From Sutcliffiella horikoshii (GTDB taxonomy: Bacteria; Bacillota; Bacilli; Bacillales; Bacillaceae_I), in the NCBI RefSeq assembly GCF_019931755.1, contig NZ_CP082918.1, positions 1,592,001-1,656,000 on the forward strand: 64,000 nt of DNA, written 5' to 3'. A model generated the notes under the pieces. That model was given only the letters and a program-made list of their open reading frames with translations. It made no database searches and was not told where the DNA came from. The position numbers and the translations under genes are program-made. Positions 7,843 to 17,188 of this stretch are shown in pieces. Every line of letters starts with the position of its first letter. Position 1 is the stretch's first letter.

Positions 7843-8082
7843 ATGTACATAGAAATAACAATCGATCTAAAAAACTACCAAAAGGACTCTTTTGACCTTC
7901 GACTATCTAACTACCATACAGTAAAAAAAGTAGTCGATATCGTTTGGCAAGCCGCCTCCCCCGCAACACCTCCAAGGGATGGGGATTGGGTAAAGGTTGT
8001 GAACAAGCACTTGATACTATCAGGTTCAGACAAGCTTGTAGACCATGGCATTACGTCTGGTGACCGTCTGGAAATTTTATAA
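7843..8082 (+). CDS. yukD: T7SS ubiquitin-like protein EsaB/YukD
   Basis: The start is the ATG at 7843 (MYIEITIDL) behind GAGGTG; a longer frame from 7813 would run through the upstream hairpin. The 79-residue product matches Bacillus YukD in length. It keeps the block FDLRLSNYHTVKKVVDI and the ending GITSGDRLEIL. YukD/EsaB has a ubiquitin fold without a conjugation tail and is a cytosolic accessory or regulator of the type VIIb system. It is followed 14 bp later by the EssB gene. Confidence 0.95.
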   Translation: MYIEITIDLKNYQKDSFDLRLSNYHTVKKVVDIVWQAASPATPPRDGDWVKVVNKHLILSGSDKLVDHGITSGDRLEIL

Positions 8083-8096
8083 AGGAGCAATCTATC

Positions 8097-9284
8097 ATGG
8101 CAGATCAAAGTCGAACATATCTGGAAGAAGAAATAGGAGCTACACTTTCCAAAGAAGGTGAAACGATTAAGCTTGTCTTTCAAAAAGAGAAAATAAAATT
8201 GGAAGATGCTGCTGAAATTCGGATGCTTCAAGAAATAAATCCAGCCATACATAAAAAAATTAAAGAAACAGAAGACGAGTTAACACTCATCTATCATCCC
8301 CCTCCTGCCTTTTCATCTTTCGCTAAAATGAAAAGAAAAGATGAGAAAAGCAGATGGATTTTTGCCTCTCAATTAATTAAGAGTGTTAGGAATCACTCTC
8401 TTTCAAGACTACATCTTCTTATATGTCCCGAAAATATGGTGGTGGATGAAAGTTTGACCCCCTATTTTCTTCACTATGGCGTGATGGAAAGTCTACCACC
8501 CTATGAAAAAGAGACAGAAAAGCTATGGCAGGAAACGAAAGCGGTCATTGCTGCTACCATTGATGGCAAATACACCTTCAAAGAGTATCTCAAACTATAT
8601 CAAACATTAGAACTATCATCTAATGCCAAATCCATTATGAATGCCAAGGATGAAGAGGAACTATTAACGTTCATTCGCAATGGGATAAAAGGGTTGGAAG
8701 AGAAAGAAAAACACTTTATCCGACTTCCAGAAAAGCGATGGAAGATCACAAAATATGTCACGATTGGTCTTAGTGTTCTTTTATTACCTGCACTCGTATT
8801 AGCGATATATTCCTTTCTTTTCGTTCAACCTAAACAGGCGGCATATATACAGAGCTCCGAACACTTTCTTAAAAGTGAATACAGTCAGGTGGTTACTACC
8901 TTGAATGGTTATGAAGCACAAGAGATGCCAAGAGTGGTGCAATATAAATTAGCCACTTCCTATATCACTAATGAATCTTTAAATGAAGACCAAAAGGATG
9001 CCCTGCAGAACCGGATTACCTTGCAATCTGATCCACAGTATTATCAGTATTGGATTCATATCGGACGCGGGGAAGCACAAGAAGCCCTTGATATTGCAAG
9101 GTCATTGGAGGATTCAGAGATTATTCTTTACGCCTTATTGAAATATAAGGAACAAATCAGAGCACAGGACGACCTCTCAGGTGAAGAGAAGCAAAATCAA
9201 CTAGAAGAAGTCCAGGATGAGATCGATGAGTATGCAGAGGCAATTGAGGCTTTAGAAGAAGAGCAAGATGAGCAATCAAATTAA
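8097..9284 (+). CDS. essB: T7SS membrane protein EssB/YukC
   Basis: The 395-residue protein has the EssB layout. The cytosolic N-terminal half (to ~212) resembles an inactive kinase. One transmembrane helix follows at about 218-241 (LSVLLLPALVLAIYSFLF). The extracytoplasmic C-terminal part is helical (YSQVVTTLNGYEAQEMP and following) and ends in an acidic Glu-rich tail. EssB is a core component that contacts EssC and EsaA. The start ATG has an AAAGGAG site. Spacing to essC is 26 bp. Confidence 0.93.
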   Translation: MADQSRTYLEEEIGATLSKEGETIKLVFQKEKIKLEDAAEIRMLQEINPAIHKKIKETEDELTLIYHPPPAFSSFAKMKRKDEKSRWIFASQLIKSVRNHSLSRLHLLICPENMVVDESLTPYFLHYGVMESLPPYEKETEKLWQETKAVIAATIDGKYTFKEYLKLYQTLELSSNAKSIMNAKDEEELLTFIRNGIKGLEEKEKHFIRLPEKRWKITKYVTIGLSVLLLPALVLAIYSFLFVQPKQAAYIQSSEHFLKSEYSQVVTTLNGYEAQEMPRVVQYKLATSYITNESLNEDQKDALQNRITLQSDPQYYQYWIHIGRGEAQEALDIARSLEDSEIILYALLKYKEQIRAQDDLSGEEKQNQLEEVQDEIDEYAEAIEALEEEQDEQSN

Positions 9285-9310
9285 CTGCAAGGTTGAAATG
9301 AGGTGAGTGT

Positions 9311-12300
9311 ATGAATAATTTCTGGTTGTTCTATCAAAACAACTATCAAAAGATATCTTTAGAGACTGGTACGATTACTGTAAGTTCTGAAGTAGAGGAC
9401 CAGCTTACCGTCCGTAATTTTCCTTTTACGGATGGTTCTTTGCTTGTCGATATCCAGAATGACAAATTTACAGTAAAACAACAGGCCGGAATAATAGGAA
9501 GCGGTACATATACCCAACCCTTTGAGTGGAAAGACAACGGGAAAGTGCTAAAGATGGTGCTCACTCCCAGTCCCTCGCATTCCCAGACATACTATATAGG
9601 AAGCAGAGAACAAGTGTCTTTTACCTTGAAAGGTAATAAGGAAAGCGACACGATTACGTTCACCAGAAACTTCTCAAGAAAATGGGTTGTAAATATTTCA
9701 GATGAAAATTGTTACATGAATGGCCACAAAATCTTTGACGGCACCGTCCTAGAAGTTGGAGATTTGTTGCTTTGGTCCTTTATGGAGATCCGGTTAGTAG
9801 AAGAGGATATCTTGGAGGTTGCAAGTCATACGAAGTATGAGACAGACCTCTCTGACATACAGCGACCTCAGTCAGAAATGAAAAAGAAGTATCCAAGCTA
9901 TCGTAGAACACCGCGGATGGTTTATGAGCTTCCTGAAGAAAAGGTGTCTCTGCAATTCCCTACACAGGAATCGGATGACAATAACAAAGGTCTGTGGCTG
10001 ATTATTATGCCGCCTCTCATTATGCTGATTGTCATGGGAGTTGTAGCGCTCGTTGCACCGAGGGGAATATTCATCATCATTTCCATGGTTATGTTTATGA
10101 CCACACTTATTACGTCAACGGTCCAATTTTTTAAAGAAAAAGCAAACCGTAAAAGAAGCGAAGAACGCAGAAGAAGAGTTTATACCCTTTACCTTGAAAA
10201 TAAACGAAGAGAACTGCAAGAATTAGCAGATAAACAGACTAATGTTCTCACATTTCATTTCCCTTCTTTTGAGCGGATGAAATACCTTACAGGACAAATC
10301 TCCGACCGGATATGGGAAAGGTCATTAGAAAGTCATGATTTCTTACAATTCCGTTTAGGACGTGGAAAAGTCCCTTCCAGTTATGAAATATCTATTAATT
10401 CTGGTGATATGGCCAATAGGGAAATTGATGATCTTCTTGAACAGTCACAGCATTTGGAAAAAGTCTATAGGGAAATCGACCATGTTCCGGTTGTAGCGGA
10501 CTTATCCAAGGGTGCGATCGGATTAATTGGAAAAGAATCCGTCATGAAAAACGAAATTCATCAGATTATTGGTCAGCTTTCCTTCTTTCATAGCTACCAC
10601 GACCTTAGATTTGTATTTATTTTCAATGAGAAAGAATATGAACAATGGGAATGGGTGAAGTGGCTTCCGCATTTCCAGATACCGCAATCATTTGCTAAGG
10701 GTCTCATCTATAATGATCAGACTAGAGATCAGTTGCTTTCTTCCATTTATGAAATGCTCAGAGAAAGAGATTTGATGGAAGAAAAAGAAAAAGTAACTTT
10801 TTCACCTCATATCGTATTTATAATCACAGAACAGCAGTTGATAGCTGATCATGTCATTCTTGAATATCTCGAGGGAGACCATAAAGACCTTGGCATTTCG
10901 GTCATATTCGCTGCTGATTCCAAAGAAAGTCTGTCCGATAATATTGAAACCCTTGTGAGGTATATCAATACCCAAGAGGGAGACATTCTAATCCAAGACA
11001 AAAAGGCAGTTTCCATACCCTTTAGATTGGATTCGCATAAAAGAGAAGGAAACGAAGTCTTCTCTAGAATGCTTAGAACCCTTGATCATCAGGTGGGTAT
11101 GACAAATTCCATCCCAAACAGCATCTCTTTTTTAGAAATGATGAAAGTAAAAGAAGTAGGGATGCTTCCAATCCAAGAAAACTGGCTTACAAGAGAGTCA
11201 TCTAAATCCTTGGCGGTACCGATCGGGTTAAAAGGGAAAGAAGACATTTCCGTACTGAACTTACACGAAAAAGCTCACGGTCCACATGGTCTTTTGGCAG
11301 GTACAACGGGATCTGGGAAAAGTGAATTTTTGCAGTCTTATATTTTGTCACTTGCTATTCACTATCACCCGCATGAAGTAGCTTTTCTGCTGATTGACTA
11401 TAAAGGTGGGGGAATGGCACAGCCGTTTGAAAAAATGCCTCATTTACTAGGAGTCATCACAAATATTGAAGGAAGCAAGAACTTCAGTGCGAGGGCGCTT
11501 GCTTCGATTAAGAGTGAATTAAAAAGGCGACAGCGATTGTTTGATCAATACAAAGTCAATCATATTAATGCTTACACAGACCTTTATAAGCAAAATAAAG
11601 CGGAAGAACCATTGCCGCACTTATTCCTTATTTCCGATGAGTTTGCAGAATTGAAAGCAGAAGAACCGGAGTTCATCCGCGAGTTGGTTAGTGCGGCACG
11701 TATAGGAAGAAGTTTAGGTGTTCACCTAATTCTTGCGACCCAGAAACCAGGCGGAGTCATTGATGAACAGATTTGGAGTAACGCCCGCTTCAAAGTGGCC
11801 TTAAAAGTGCAAGATGCAGATGACAGCAGAGAGATCTTGAAAAATGGAGATGCTGCATCCATTACCGTTACAGGTCGGGGTTATCTTCAGGTAGGGAATA
11901 ATGAAGTATATGAACTATTCCAATCAGCATGGAGCGGAGCACCTTATCTTGAAGATACATCGGAATCAGAAGATGAGGTAGCATTTGTAACAGACCTAGG
12001 GCTTGTCCCATTGTCAGATGTGTCAACATCCAAAAAGAAAAAGAAAAGTGCGCAAACTGAGATTGGGGCAGTGGTGGAAGAAATCCACTCCGTTCAACAA
12101 CAGATGGGCATCAGACAACTTAATAGTCCATGGCTTCCTCCTTTAGAAGGAAGACTTTCACGCAAGAAGTATACTTCCAAGGAGCATGGATTCATTCCGC
12201 TCGCATTGATGGATGAGCCTGAGAAACAATCGCAAACGGTTTATGAATATGAACTGGTGGAAGACGGCAATATCGGGATATTCGGATCATCCGGTTATGG

Positions 12301-13741
12301 TAAGTCCCATACGATTTTGATGCTATTGTTAAGCATGGCAGAAAAGTATACGCCAGAAGAGCTGCATTATTATATCTTTGATTTTGGTAATGGAACCTTG
12401 CTGCCAATGCGTCAACTTCCACATACAGCAGATTTCTTCTTGATGGATGAGGAACGTAAAATTGAGAAGTTCATGCGTATTTTGAAAGATGAAATGGCTA
12501 GACGTAAAAACCTTTTCCAACAGCAAGAAGTAAGTTCCATTAAAATGTTCAATGCTCTCAGTGAAGAAAAATTACCTATCATATTTATGACAATCGATAA
12601 TTTTGATCTTATCAAAGAGGAAATGCAGGATCTTGAAATGCAAATTAACCAGTTTGTCCGTGATGGTCAATCACTGGGAATTTATATGATATTTACAGCC
12701 ACAAGAGTTAACTCCATCAGACAATCATTGATGAACAATTTAAAAACGAAAATTGTCCACTATCTGATGGATAATAGTGAAGCCTTCACTATTCTTGGGA
12801 GGGTTCCGTATAATCCTGAACCAATTTCAGGTAGAGCAATTATTAAGAAGGATGAAGCATTTTTCTCGCAAGTCTTCTTGCCTGGTGAAGGGAAAGATGA
12901 TTTTGAAATACTGGATTCCATCCGTAGTGATATCGCATCTATTAAAGAAAAGTATCGTGAGTACAAGGAACCGCAAGCTATTCCAATGCTCCCTTCAGAT
13001 CTTAATGTCATCAACTTTGCAAAATATACAGAAGGCAAGCTAAAAAAAGGTCTTGTTCCTATTGGACTGGATGAAGAGTATGTCCAACCTGTATTTATCA
13101 ATTTTGAAAAATATAAGCATTGCATGGTTGTTGGACAAGCTCAAAAAGGCAAAACAAATGTCATGAAAGTGATATTAAACACGACGCTAGATCAGGGTGC
13201 TGAATCTATTGGACTCTTTGACTCCTTTGATAGAAGCCTTTCCAATTATACAGAAGAAGACAATGTCACCTATTTAGAAACAAAAGAGCAAATAGCAAAA
13301 TGGGTGGAAGAAGTGGAGCAGAAGTTGTTTGCTAGAGAAAGTGATTACTTGAAGAAGGTTCAATTCGGTGACACATCCATGGATTATCCGCCAATTTTCC
13401 TTGTAATAGACGGATATGCAAGATTTATTCAGACGCTTGATCCGATGCTGCAAGACAAGTTTGCGAGGCTAATGAAAAATTATAGCCACCTAGGGTTTAA
13501 CATTGTTGCCTCAGGCAGTAACAATGATCTGTCAAAAGGCTACGATACACTTACGATGGAAGTAAAGCAGATACGACAAGCACTCGTTCTGATGAAAAAG
13601 TCAGAGCAGAATATTTTCACTCTCCCATATGAGAGAAACGAAGAAGAAATTCATCCTGGATATGGTTATTACGTAATCAATGGGAAGGAAATGAAAATTC
13701 AGATTCCGCTTTGCACAACGGAAAGGAAGGTATTTACATGA
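9311..13741 (+). CDS. essC: T7SS FtsK/SpoIIIE-type ATPase EssC/YukBA
   Basis: The 1476-residue motor protein has two FHA-like regions in residues ~1-190 and a membrane hairpin near 229-275. Three FtsK/SpoIIIE-like ATPase modules follow. Walker A motifs are GTTGSGKSE (about 664), GSSGYGKSH (about 991) and the degenerate GQAQKGKTN (about 1273). The first module keeps a Walker B in LFLISDEFAE; the second has TIDNFD and the third VIDGYA. EssC powers export and recognises substrates through its ATPase domains. Full length and intact frame suggest a working system. Its stop overlaps the next start (ATGA). Confidence 0.96.
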   Translation: MNNFWLFYQNNYQKISLETGTITVSSEVEDQLTVRNFPFTDGSLLVDIQNDKFTVKQQAGIIGSGTYTQPFEWKDNGKVLKMVLTPSPSHSQTYYIGSREQVSFTLKGNKESDTITFTRNFSRKWVVNISDENCYMNGHKIFDGTVLEVGDLLLWSFMEIRLVEEDILEVASHTKYETDLSDIQRPQSEMKKKYPSYRRTPRMVYELPEEKVSLQFPTQESDDNNKGLWLIIMPPLIMLIVMGVVALVAPRGIFIIISMVMFMTTLITSTVQFFKEKANRKRSEERRRRVYTLYLENKRRELQELADKQTNVLTFHFPSFERMKYLTGQISDRIWERSLESHDFLQFRLGRGKVPSSYEISINSGDMANREIDDLLEQSQHLEKVYREIDHVPVVADLSKGAIGLIGKESVMKNEIHQIIGQLSFFHSYHDLRFVFIFNEKEYEQWEWVKWLPHFQIPQSFAKGLIYNDQTRDQLLSSIYEMLRERDLMEEKEKVTFSPHIVFIITEQQLIADHVILEYLEGDHKDLGISVIFAADSKESLSDNIETLVRYINTQEGDILIQDKKAVSIPFRLDSHKREGNEVFSRMLRTLDHQVGMTNSIPNSISFLEMMKVKEVGMLPIQENWLTRESSKSLAVPIGLKGKEDISVLNLHEKAHGPHGLLAGTTGSGKSEFLQSYILSLAIHYHPHEVAFLLIDYKGGGMAQPFEKMPHLLGVITNIEGSKNFSARALASIKSELKRRQRLFDQYKVNHINAYTDLYKQNKAEEPLPHLFLISDEFAELKAEEPEFIRELVSAARIGRSLGVHLILATQKPGGVIDEQIWSNARFKVALKVQDADDSREILKNGDAASITVTGRGYLQVGNNEVYELFQSAWSGAPYLEDTSESEDEVAFVTDLGLVPLSDVSTSKKKKKSAQTEIGAVVEEIHSVQQQMGIRQLNSPWLPPLEGRLSRKKYTSKEHGFIPLALMDEPEKQSQTVYEYELVEDGNIGIFGSSGYGKSHTILMLLLSMAEKYTPEELHYYIFDFGNGTLLPMRQLPHTADFFLMDEERKIEKFMRILKDEMARRKNLFQQQEVSSIKMFNALSEEKLPIIFMTIDNFDLIKEEMQDLEMQINQFVRDGQSLGIYMIFTATRVNSIRQSLMNNLKTKIVHYLMDNSEAFTILGRVPYNPEPISGRAIIKKDEAFFSQVFLPGEGKDDFEILDSIRSDIASIKEKYREYKEPQAIPMLPSDLNVINFAKYTEGKLKKGLVPIGLDEEYVQPVFINFEKYKHCMVVGQAQKGKTNVMKVILNTTLDQGAESIGLFDSFDRSLSNYTEEDNVTYLETKEQIAKWVEEVEQKLFARESDYLKKVQFGDTSMDYPPIFLVIDGYARFIQTLDPMLQDKFARLMKNYSHLGFNIVASGSNNDLSKGYDTLTMEVKQIRQALVLMKKSEQNIFTLPYERNEEEIHPGYGYYVINGKEMKIQIPLCTTERKVFT

Positions 13742-16599
13742 CGGGAAAAACCACCTATATCATAAAAATGGTGTTGGTTATTCTCCTTATCCTAGTGACA
13801 CCTGCAGTTTTCTTTGGATCTGTCGGGGAAAACCCGATGGAAGTAAAAAGAACAGCTTCAAGAGTAATTGCAGTAGTAAATGAAGACACAGGAATGGAAA
13901 AGGATGATAAAGCCCTTGAGTTTGGAAAGGAGATCTCCTCCATTTTTGAGGAGGATTCCAGATATGAATGGACGGTAATCGGTCGGAGTGCGGCAGTAAA
14001 TGGCCTAAAAGATTCCAAGTATGATGCAGTTGTTTATATCCCTTCCAACTTTTCTACCAACATCATGACCTATGAAAGTAATCAGCCGGTAAAGGCAAAC
14101 TTTGAATACAATGTACAAGATCAATTGAATACCATTGATCGAGAAAAAGTGTTACGTGAAATCGAAAAAGCGACAAGTAAGGTAAACAGTAGAATTTCTA
14201 CTCTTTACTGGACATATGTTTCGCAGGACTTAGAAAATGTCCGAACTCATTTTGATACGATTTTGCAAAAGGAAATAGATTTTCAGAATGCCATGTTAGC
14301 ATTCTATAAACCTACTTCCTTAAATCTTGCATCCGAAATTGAAAGACAGCGTTCGATGCTTGAAAACCTTCAATCAACCGTTGCGACTGTAAGCCAAGAT
14401 GCACCCGGAAGAGCAAGCACGGTACAACAATTTGAAGACAACCTAACCTCTTTTGTCCAATTTGTAGACCAATTTAAAGAATACCAAGATAGCCAACAAT
14501 TGGTGTTACAAGAACTTCAGGATGAAAGCATGGGAAGCATCCAGCTCTTAGCAACGGCCCAACCATCCCGTTATGCACAAGTACAGGACTATTTGTCTCA
14601 AGAGGGAACAGAGATAAATAACGGGCTCGAGACAATTAATAACAGTATGGAGATTAACAATACCGCCCTTAATGAGCTTTCCGAATTAAGGAAGTCTGAA
14701 GTAGGCAGGCAAACAGGAGATATGGAAGCATTCTTTGAACAACAAGAACAGATTGCCATCGCACAAAAGAATGAGGACCTAACTAAATTAGAGGAAACGA
14801 TAAAGAACCTTAAAGGAGAGCTTAAAAAAGAGGGCGACAAAGAACCTGGAAAACCTGAAGATCCTAAACCTACTTTAACCACTTCGTCTAAGAATGAAGT
14901 GAAGGATGATGATTCGGAGGTAGAGGTTCCAGAAAACAGAAGTTTTGAGAATGAAATAAAGGAATTAAATGCGATTGCCACTGATATTAACACTATCAAA
15001 ACAGGTATTGATAACCTGGAAGTTATAGTGCCAGAAGAAGTACTGACTGTTCTAAGTCCTTTAGAAAGTTTATCTTCAAGAATATCTGCTGTAGAAGAAA
15101 GCCTTAAAGGGGTAGAAGAAGAAAACCCATTATTAAAGATAATTGAACAGCTAGAAGCAGAAAAGCAAGCATTAGAAGAAGAAATAGTAGGATATCTTGA
15201 ACAGATTTCCGAACTGGAAGAAGTTATTGAGTCTTTAGAAGGGGACAAAGAATCCTTATCCAATAACCTTCAGACAGTTATTAATGAAATTGAAAAGCAA
15301 GAACAGGGAATCCTCGATCAGATTGAAAGTGAAGAGAGAAAAACACGATTAGATACTATTTTTAAACAGGAAATAAATAATAGTAATACCAAAGATCTAT
15401 TAAATTATCATGCTTCCCTTGTTCAATACGAACAAACATTGAATCGGGATGTTAATGAAGATGTGGAAGCACTCCTTGAAGATATCCAAACCATTTTAGA
15501 TGTGTCCGACCCTGAACAAGATGGATGGAACAGTATTACAGCTGCTCTACCATCTACCATGGAACAGATGCAGGCACTTCAAGACAATTTCTCGGTCTTC
15601 ATGGAAGAATACAGAGCGAATATTGAAGAGCAGCAAACTGCTATCATGAATGACATCTCTTCCCTTGAAGAGAGTGCAAACAATGTAATGGAGCAGGTTC
15701 AATTATTCGCAAATAACGAACCAACTCCAACGAACGGCAACGATGGCAATATGGTAGTAACAAGACAGCAGACCATTAGTCAGGAATTATTGACATTGAA
15801 TGAACTAGTAACTTCCGTAGGGGAAAGTCAGTCCAACATTGTCTCTTATACGACAGAACTGCAAACAAATGTAGAGAATGTACAAAATGATGCGGACACA
15901 CTCAATGCCAAATGGGCAGAAAATGTAGATGCAACTAGAATGTACCGAGATGATATCTTTAATGTCCTAAGAAATGCTTATGTGGACGGACAGAAGAATG
16001 GTCCTGTTTATGAGCACCTTTCCAATCCATTGCAAATAAGCGGAGATGCAGCAAGCGGCACAGAGGACAATAGAATTCCTCCAGTTGTAGTACTTGCGAT
16101 TATCTTGATTAGCAGTCTATTAATCGGATATTTCAGCCACTATTTCAACAATGCGCCAATGCTCGTGCAAGGCTCCATGTTTATCCTATTAAATATCATT
16201 GTTGGCTTGATCATCAGTCTGTATGGTTTAAACATCTATCCATTGGCAGAAGATCGTGCGATACAGTGGTCAATATTCACAATTCTTTTGCTTACTGCTG
16301 CGTCAGCGGTTGTGCTTGCAGGATTCAGCTTGGGGAAATTAGTTGGATGGATTGCAAGTGTTGGATTGGTTATTTTCTTCATCAGCCCATTCCTTACGCT
16401 GACAGCACCAAATATCAACTACGAAGACCCGATGTCACGTGTTTATATGTCCATTCAATATGGCACAAGCTCACTCTTTATGACAGCGGTAATCACCTTG
16501 ATTGTCATTCTCTTGTTGCTTCTTGTTTTGCCGCAACTGGTAAAACTGTTTAAGAGTAGTAACGATAAAAAGAATGAAGAGGAAGCATATGAAGGCTAA
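13738..16599 (+). CDS. esaA: T7SS membrane protein EsaA/YueB (SPP1 receptor homologue)
   Basis: The start is the ATG at 13738 overlapping the essC stop, with AAGGAAGG upstream; this places the first transmembrane helix at residues ~8-28. A very long, coiled-coil extracellular region follows (to about 775) with Glu/Lys-rich heptads and a proline-rich insert (EPGKPEDPKP). The C-terminus holds about five transmembrane helices (from PPVVVLAIILISSLLI onward). This is the YueB/EsaA plan: a surface-spanning protein that is part of the secretion channel and, in B. subtilis, the receptor for phage SPP1. The 953-residue length is within the family range. Confidence 0.94.
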   Translation: MTGKTTYIIKMVLVILLILVTPAVFFGSVGENPMEVKRTASRVIAVVNEDTGMEKDDKALEFGKEISSIFEEDSRYEWTVIGRSAAVNGLKDSKYDAVVYIPSNFSTNIMTYESNQPVKANFEYNVQDQLNTIDREKVLREIEKATSKVNSRISTLYWTYVSQDLENVRTHFDTILQKEIDFQNAMLAFYKPTSLNLASEIERQRSMLENLQSTVATVSQDAPGRASTVQQFEDNLTSFVQFVDQFKEYQDSQQLVLQELQDESMGSIQLLATAQPSRYAQVQDYLSQEGTEINNGLETINNSMEINNTALNELSELRKSEVGRQTGDMEAFFEQQEQIAIAQKNEDLTKLEETIKNLKGELKKEGDKEPGKPEDPKPTLTTSSKNEVKDDDSEVEVPENRSFENEIKELNAIATDINTIKTGIDNLEVIVPEEVLTVLSPLESLSSRISAVEESLKGVEEENPLLKIIEQLEAEKQALEEEIVGYLEQISELEEVIESLEGDKESLSNNLQTVINEIEKQEQGILDQIESEERKTRLDTIFKQEINNSNTKDLLNYHASLVQYEQTLNRDVNEDVEALLEDIQTILDVSDPEQDGWNSITAALPSTMEQMQALQDNFSVFMEEYRANIEEQQTAIMNDISSLEESANNVMEQVQLFANNEPTPTNGNDGNMVVTRQQTISQELLTLNELVTSVGESQSNIVSYTTELQTNVENVQNDADTLNAKWAENVDATRMYRDDIFNVLRNAYVDGQKNGPVYEHLSNPLQISGDAASGTEDNRIPPVVVLAIILISSLLIGYFSHYFNNAPMLVQGSMFILLNIIVGLIISLYGLNIYPLAEDRAIQWSIFTILLLTAASAVVLAGFSLGKLVGWIASVGLVIFFISPFLTLTAPNINYEDPMSRVYMSIQYGTSSLFMTAVITLIVILLLLLVLPQLVKLFKSSNDKKNEEEAYEG

Positions 16600-17071
16600 G
16601 GTTGCTTTATTCTTAATAGCGCTTTGCGTTTTGTTTGCTTTACTGCCTCTAAATGGAACAGTGACTTCGGCTGATTCTGATATTGAATCTCTAGAACCAA
16701 ACAGTTATGAGAAGAGAGATTTTAAAGAAAATACAAATTTCCTGCGTGAAAATAACCTTAATGAGCGCAGGGAATCTGTTCCTGAAGAACAAAAACTACT
16801 AACTTTCAAGGAACGAGAAAAGAAAGCGGAAGAGGACTTCATCGGAACTTTATTTATGACCGGTGAAAAAAAAGCCACCACCATCCAAGCTACCTCTCAA
16901 GAGTTGAAACTGTTCACCGAACAAGACAACTTAAGGTACCAAGCGGTGGCTGCCTCCGAAAGCTCGTCCAAAACTAATAGCATCACCATTCTTCTATACG
17001 GATTCCTAGCCATAGCATTAATACTATTACTGGCAATCATCCTACCAAGAATGGCAAAAGGAAAAGCATAA
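16589..17071 (+). CDS. essA: T7SS membrane protein EssA/YueC
   Basis: The ATG at 16589 (MKAKVALFL) is chosen because AGAGGAAG precedes it; the frame also opens at 16574. The product, ~160 residues, has an N-terminal signal or anchor helix (ALFLIALCVLFALLPL). A charged extracytoplasmic middle follows, then a C-terminal transmembrane helix (ILLYGFLAIALILLLAIILP) and a short basic tail. This matches EssA/YueC, a small essential component. It overlaps the esaA end by 11 bp and is the last gene of the operon, followed by a strong terminator. Confidence 0.9.
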   Translation: MKAKVALFLIALCVLFALLPLNGTVTSADSDIESLEPNSYEKRDFKENTNFLRENNLNERRESVPEEQKLLTFKEREKKAEEDFIGTLFMTGEKKATTIQATSQELKLFTEQDNLRYQAVAASESSSKTNSITILLYGFLAIALILLLAIILPRMAKGKA

Positions 17072-17075
17072 CTTG

Positions 17076-17105
17076 ACCCCCTCTCCTAAATGAGAGGGGG
17101 TTATT
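17076..17105 (+). terminator. Terminator of the T7SS operon
   Basis: ACCCCCTCTC and GAGAGGGGGT form a perfect GC-rich stem with a six-base loop, followed by TTATTTCATTTT. Confidence 0.9.
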
Positions 17106-17188
17106 TCATTTTAAATAGATAAAACATTCTAAAAAATAGAAAACTAAGCTACAATAGAGATACATTGTGACAAGAAGGTGGAAAGTCC

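Noticed and set aside
14598..15263. 221-codon minus-strand frame inside esaA
   Set aside because: It is a Ser-rich antisense shadow of the coiled-coil part of EsaA, with no ribosome site.
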